From JBOHUC01 sp050733935 (GTDB lineage: Bacteria > Eisenbacteria > RBG-16-71-46 > DASYSL01), in contig JBOHUC010000123.1 of the NCBI GenBank assembly GCA_050733935.1, positions 1-8,722 on the forward strand: DNA of 8,722 nt, written 5' to 3'. Below the pieces are notes generated by a model. The model was not told where the DNA came from, searched no databases, and saw only the letters and a program-made list of their open reading frames with translations. Below are positions 6,033 through 8,722 of this stretch, piece by piece. Within the stretch, counting starts at the first letter, position 1. Each line of letters starts with the position of its first letter. The position numbers and the translations under genes are program-made.

Positions 6033-7463
6033 ATGCACTCCCCGTCGGAACCTCCCGCGCGCGGCCTGAGCCGGCTCGCGAGCCGGATCCCGCGTCCCGA
6101 CTGGCTCTCCCACTCCCGGGGCCGGATGGCGGCGTTCTTCCTCCTCTATATGAGCGAGGGGATCCCGTACGGCTTCTCCACGATTGCGATCGCAACCCAG
6201 ATGCGACGTCACGGGGTGGGCCCCGCGGAGATCGGCCTGTTCGTCGGGGTGCTCTACCTGCCCTGGGGGCTCAAATTCCTGGCCGGACCGTTCGTGGACA
6301 CGTTCGGCTCGCTTCGCTTCGGCCGCTACCGGCTCTGGATCGTGCTCATGCAGCTCGGGCTCGCCGCGAGCCTCCTCCTTGCGGTGCCGATCGACTTCGC
6401 GACCGGGATGGGGCTCTTCACGACCGTGCTCCTCGTCCACAACATGTTCGGAGCCGTTCAGGACGTCGCGATCGACGCACTTGCGGTCAACGTTCTCAAG
6501 GACAACGAGCGCGGGGCGGCGAATGGATACATGTGGGCCGGCTACGCCGCCGGTCAGGCGCTCGGCGGCGCCGGGGTTCTTTATCTCTCGCAGATCATGC
6601 CGTTCCGCATGACGTTCGTGTTCGTCGCGGCCGTCCTGCTGCTCCTTCTCGTGACCGTGTCGCTGCCGCTGCGCGAGCCGAAGCGCGAGGACCGCCCCGC
6701 TCCGGGCGTGAACCCGTTCGTCAAGGCGGGACGGGACATCGTGGACTTCGTGCGCGACTCCGGCCGGGCGTTCGTGAGCAGCCGGGGAGCGCTGGTCGGG
6801 GTCGCGTTCGCGCTCCTGCCGACGGGCGCGTACGCGCTCGGTCTTGCGCTCTACTCGAACCTCGCCGTCGAGCTCGGCATGAGCGACACGGACATCGCGA
6901 ATCTCGGCGTCGCGTCGCAGATGGTTTCGATTTTCGCATGCATCGGCGGGGGCACGATTTCCGACCGTGTCGGGCGGCGGCGGACGCTCGCGCTTTCGAT
7001 GATCGGGCTTTCGATTCCGACGCTCGCGCTCGCCTGGACTCTGCAGCAGGCGGGCTTGATCCATGCCATCGGAGCCGGGGCCGTGCCGGGCGGGCCGGGG
7101 GCGGCGGTCGTTCCGGCCGCCGTCGTCACGACGTTCTGGGGCCTCGTCATCCTGTACCAGTTCTTCAACGGCGTGATGTACTCCGTGTCCATCGCCCTCT
7201 ACATGGATGTCACGACGCCGCGCGTCGCGGCCACGCAGTTCACCGCCTACATGGCCATCGCGAATCTCTGCACGTCCTACAGCGCCGTCTGGCAGGGCCA
7301 GTCGATCGCGCGCTTCGGCTATCCGGCGACGCTCGTGATCGACGGGCTCATCGGTCTCGTCGCGATCAGCCTCCTGCCGTTCATGACGCGCACCCCCTTG
7401 CGCAAGCGGCTCGCGACGCCGACGGCCGCCGCACCGGCGGCGATTCCCGAATCGATCCCGTAG
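6033..7463 (+). CDS. AmpG-like MFS permease, complete
   Basis: 476-residue multi-helix inner-membrane permease of the Major Facilitator Superfamily, AmpG/PAT-like. A hydrophilic N-terminus (1-30) leads into the first helix (about 32-52). Motifs are G-P-F-V-D-T-F (85-91), a G-R-Y-R loop (97-100), Q-D-V-A-I-D-A (143-149) with N-E-R-G following (158-161), the second-half MFS loop D-R-V-G-R-R-R (311-317), and A-L-Y-M-D-V-T (388-394). A central cytoplasmic stretch is at about 213-245, and an Ala/Gly/Pro-rich stretch at 345-362 differs from the first permease. Over the first 52 comparable residues I count 36 identical with that protein. The start is uncertain: ATG 6033 has no ribosome-binding site, while an in-frame GTG at 6000 has GGAG (5988-5991) eight bases upstream and would add 11 residues. 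The hydrolase gene follows after 11 bp. Muropeptide or related uptake is the nearest known function; the substrate is not proven. Confidence 0.92.
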   Translation: MHSPSEPPARGLSRLASRIPRPDWLSHSRGRMAAFFLLYMSEGIPYGFSTIAIATQMRRHGVGPAEIGLFVGVLYLPWGLKFLAGPFVDTFGSLRFGRYRLWIVLMQLGLAASLLLAVPIDFATGMGLFTTVLLVHNMFGAVQDVAIDALAVNVLKDNERGAANGYMWAGYAAGQALGGAGVLYLSQIMPFRMTFVFVAAVLLLLLVTVSLPLREPKREDRPAPGVNPFVKAGRDIVDFVRDSGRAFVSSRGALVGVAFALLPTGAYALGLALYSNLAVELGMSDTDIANLGVASQMVSIFACIGGGTISDRVGRRRTLALSMIGLSIPTLALAWTLQQAGLIHAIGAGAVPGGPGAAVVPAAVVTTFWGLVILYQFFNGVMYSVSIALYMDVTTPRVAATQFTAYMAIANLCTSYSAVWQGQSIARFGYPATLVIDGLIGLVAISLLPFMTRTPLRKRLATPTAAAPAAIPESIP

Positions 7464-7474
7464 TCGTCCGTTCC

Positions 7475-8470
7475 ATGGCTCGCCCGGCCGATCGACGCGC
7501 AGGCAGCGTTGCGCTCCTTGTCTTCGGTGCCGCATTCCTCTGGGGAGCCTGCGGGCGCGGCACGACGCCCGCACGCGACGTGGCGACGGAGGCGCCCGCG
7601 TTTCGCGTGGTCACCGACTCGCTGCTCGGCGTGCGCGACGGCTCGACCTATCGCCTCGTGCGTCTCATGGACTCGAAGCGCGTGGTGCACGAGGCCTGGC
7701 TCCGCTTCGGTCCGCGGCGCGACTCGCCTTCCGCGGCCCCCGCGACTCCGTGGCGGCCGGTTCTCATCCTGGGCGGCATCGGAACCGGGCGCCGCGCCGC
7801 GGAGATCACGCCCTGTCCGCCTGGATTCGTTCTGGTCGCGCTCGACTATCCGTACACGGGACCGCGCGCTCCGACGCGCAGCGAGCTCCTGCGCGAGGTC
7901 CCCGCGATCCGAAAGGCCGCGCTCGCGACGCCGCGCGGCGTGGCGGCGTTCGTCGAGTGGCTCGCGCGCCGGCCGGACGTCGATTCGAGCGGTGTTCTGG
8001 TCGTCGGTGCCTCGTTCGGTGTGCCGTTCGTCGTGCGCGGGCTCGCCGATCTCCCGCGCGCGCGGACGGCTTCCGGACGGGATGCCGGCCCGCGCGGAGT
8101 GCGCGGCGTTTGCCTTCTCTTTGGCGGCGCGGATCTGCCCGGCCTCGTCCGTTATCGAATGCGCGAGCGGCCGCTCTGGGAACGGGAAGCGGTCGCGCTC
8201 GGGCTCGTCCTCCTCTTTGGAGATCTCGAGCCGGCGCGCCACGTGGCGCGTATTTCTCCGCGTCCGCTCCTTCTCGTCGGCGGAACGCGCGACGAGTTCG
8301 TTCCACGCTCGAGCACGGATGCACTCTATCGCGCGGCGCGCGAGCCCAAGACACAGCTCTGGTTCGAGAGCGAGCATCTCCAGCCGGACGCCGAGGACCT
8401 TTTGAACGAGCTCGTCACACGATCGCTCGAGTGGGATCGCTCGCTCGAGTCCCGTAACGGGAGACGCTGA
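7475..8470 (+). CDS. Exported alpha/beta-hydrolase, possible lipoprotein
   Basis: 331 residues. A basic N-terminus (R3, R7, R8) and hydrophobic core (11-24) lead to C26. The preceding L-W-G-A is not a standard lipobox because tryptophan is at -3, so lipid attachment is possible but unproven; export is likely. The catalytic part has an alpha/beta-hydrolase layout: P-V-L-I-L-G-G (95-101), L-V-A-L-D-Y-P (120-126), nucleophile elbow V-V-G-A-S-F-G (176-182) with S180, a strand R-P-L-L-L-V-G-G followed by D273 in T-R-D-E-F-V-P, and H301 in S-E-H. S180/D273/H301 is a complete Ser-Asp-His triad in the right order. The start is the first ATG after the permease stop; I see no ribosome-binding site, so translation is probably coupled to the permease gene 11 bp upstream. 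It could be an esterase, peptidase or amidase acting outside the cytoplasm; the substrate cannot be stated. Very long open frames run through this region on both strands because of the GC content. Confidence 0.83.
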   Translation: MARPADRRAGSVALLVFGAAFLWGACGRGTTPARDVATEAPAFRVVTDSLLGVRDGSTYRLVRLMDSKRVVHEAWLRFGPRRDSPSAAPATPWRPVLILGGIGTGRRAAEITPCPPGFVLVALDYPYTGPRAPTRSELLREVPAIRKAALATPRGVAAFVEWLARRPDVDSSGVLVVGASFGVPFVVRGLADLPRARTASGRDAGPRGVRGVCLLFGGADLPGLVRYRMRERPLWEREAVALGLVLLFGDLEPARHVARISPRPLLLVGGTRDEFVPRSSTDALYRAAREPKTQLWFESEHLQPDAEDLLNELVTRSLEWDRSLESRNGRR

Positions 8471-8489
8471 GCACCGGAGCGACGTTCGG

Positions 8490-8518
8490 CTGACCTCGCG
8501 CAGCGCGCGTGGTAAGAT
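8490..8518 (+). promoter_or_regulatory. Sigma-70-type promoter for the last gene
   Basis: CTGACC (8490-8495) and TAAGAT (8513-8518) are separated by 17 bases, each matching four of six consensus positions. They lie in the 72-bp gap after the hydrolase stop. Transcription would begin near 8525, in a run of seven C, with AGGGGAG (8531-8537) just before the ATG at 8543. Confidence 0.45.
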
Positions 8519-8542
8519 GCCGGCCCCCCCAGGGGAGTCCAC

Positions 8543-8722
8543 ATGCGCGTCGTGCTCTTGACTCTGACTTTGATTCTCGGCTTTGGGATGCGCCCCCCGT
8601 GCGAGGCGGGCGCCCAGAGCTCGTCGCCCGCAGCCGGTCCGTCGGTGGCTCCCGCGGCGCCCGCCGACAGCCTCGACGCGGTTCCCGGTCTCCTGCGCGC
8701 GGGCCGCGCCGCCGATGCGACC
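8543..8722 (+). CDS. Exported protein of unknown function, 3' end cut by window
   Basis: Sixty codons are visible and the frame stays open to the window end. The N-terminus is a clear signal peptide: R2, a hydrophobic core V3-F14, and a likely cleavage A-G-A|Q after residue 24. C20 is not preceded by a lipobox. The mature start is Ser/Ala/Pro-rich (25-43), followed by D-S-L-D-A-V-P-G-L-L-R-A-G-R-A-A-D-A, which looks like the beginning of a helical, perhaps TPR-like, domain; this is a guess. The start is fixed by AGGGGAG five bases upstream. It has its own promoter-like sequence and so is probably separate from the permease/hydrolase unit. Confidence 0.72.
   Translation, partial: MRVVLLTLTLILGFGMRPPCEAGAQSSSPAAGPSVAPAAPADSLDAVPGLLRAGRAADAT

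Noticed and set aside
7425..7454. Two adjacent inverted repeats (GCCGCC/GGCGGC and CGATTC/GAATCG) at the end of the permease gene
   Set aside because: They lie in coding sequence, are followed by no T-tract and are short enough to arise by chance; a terminator here would separate a likely operon.
5259..7574. A 771-codon minus-strand open frame containing the Ig-like/dockerin protein
   Set aside because: The extra N-terminal part is antisense to the permease and has charged, low-complexity composition. The signal peptide and ribosome-binding site mark ATG 5906 as the real start.
5879..8470. A single 863-codon open frame on the plus strand ending with the hydrolase
   Set aside because: Its first half is out of frame with the permease and rich in Arg/Pro/Gly, as expected from a shadow frame in GC-rich DNA. 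Only the part from ATG 7475 has a signal peptide and fold.
1..8722. tRNA, rRNA, CRISPR array or insertion sequence
   Set aside because: I found no regularly spaced repeats, transposase-like protein or cloverleaf pattern on either strand.

Overview
The window is uniformly GC-rich bacterial DNA with short intergenic gaps; the longest gene-free stretch is about 220 bp. It holds nine protein genes, two of them cut by the window edges. I saw no RNA genes, insertion sequences or CRISPR arrays. Two small exported proteins carry dockerin-type calcium-loop pairs. One of them has an immunoglobulin-like domain, then the loops, then a short W/YR tail. That style suggests an uncultured, high-GC, Gram-negative-type lineage such as Candidatus Eisenbacteria. 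This placement is an inference from protein style, not from a marker gene.

Layout, left to right. (1) 1-1284 (+): 3' part of an AmpG-like MFS permease. (2) Facing it across 10 bp, a minus-strand pair: an ECF-type sigma factor (2676-2062) and a ChrR-like double-cupin protein (2065-1295), joined by an ATGA overlap. (3) cutA (3104-2778, minus), just upstream of that pair. (4) Diverging from cutA, a small exported dockerin-loop protein (3264-3635, +). (5) A minus-strand NfeD/SPFH membrane-protein operon (5036-3654). (6) Upstream of it, behind a strong hairpin, an exported Ig-like plus dockerin protein (5906-5259, minus). (7) Diverging from that across a region rich in inverted repeats, a second, complete AmpG-like permease (6033-7463, +), followed after 11 bp by an exported alpha/beta-hydrolase (7475-8470, +). 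(8) The first 60 codons of another exported protein (8543 onward, +), with its own promoter-like sequence.

How the genes may work together. The NfeD/SPFH pair is a standard membrane-microdomain module. The second permease and the hydrolase look like one transcription unit. The sigma/cupin pair has the architecture of an ECF-ChrR stress switch, but it appears altered on both sides. The cupin protein lacks the zinc-binding anti-sigma domain and the usual cupin histidines, and the sigma recognition helix has lost its usual basic residues. This pair, and the two dockerin-loop proteins with no cohesin in view, are the parts most worth a second look. I do not see a clearly new multi-gene system.
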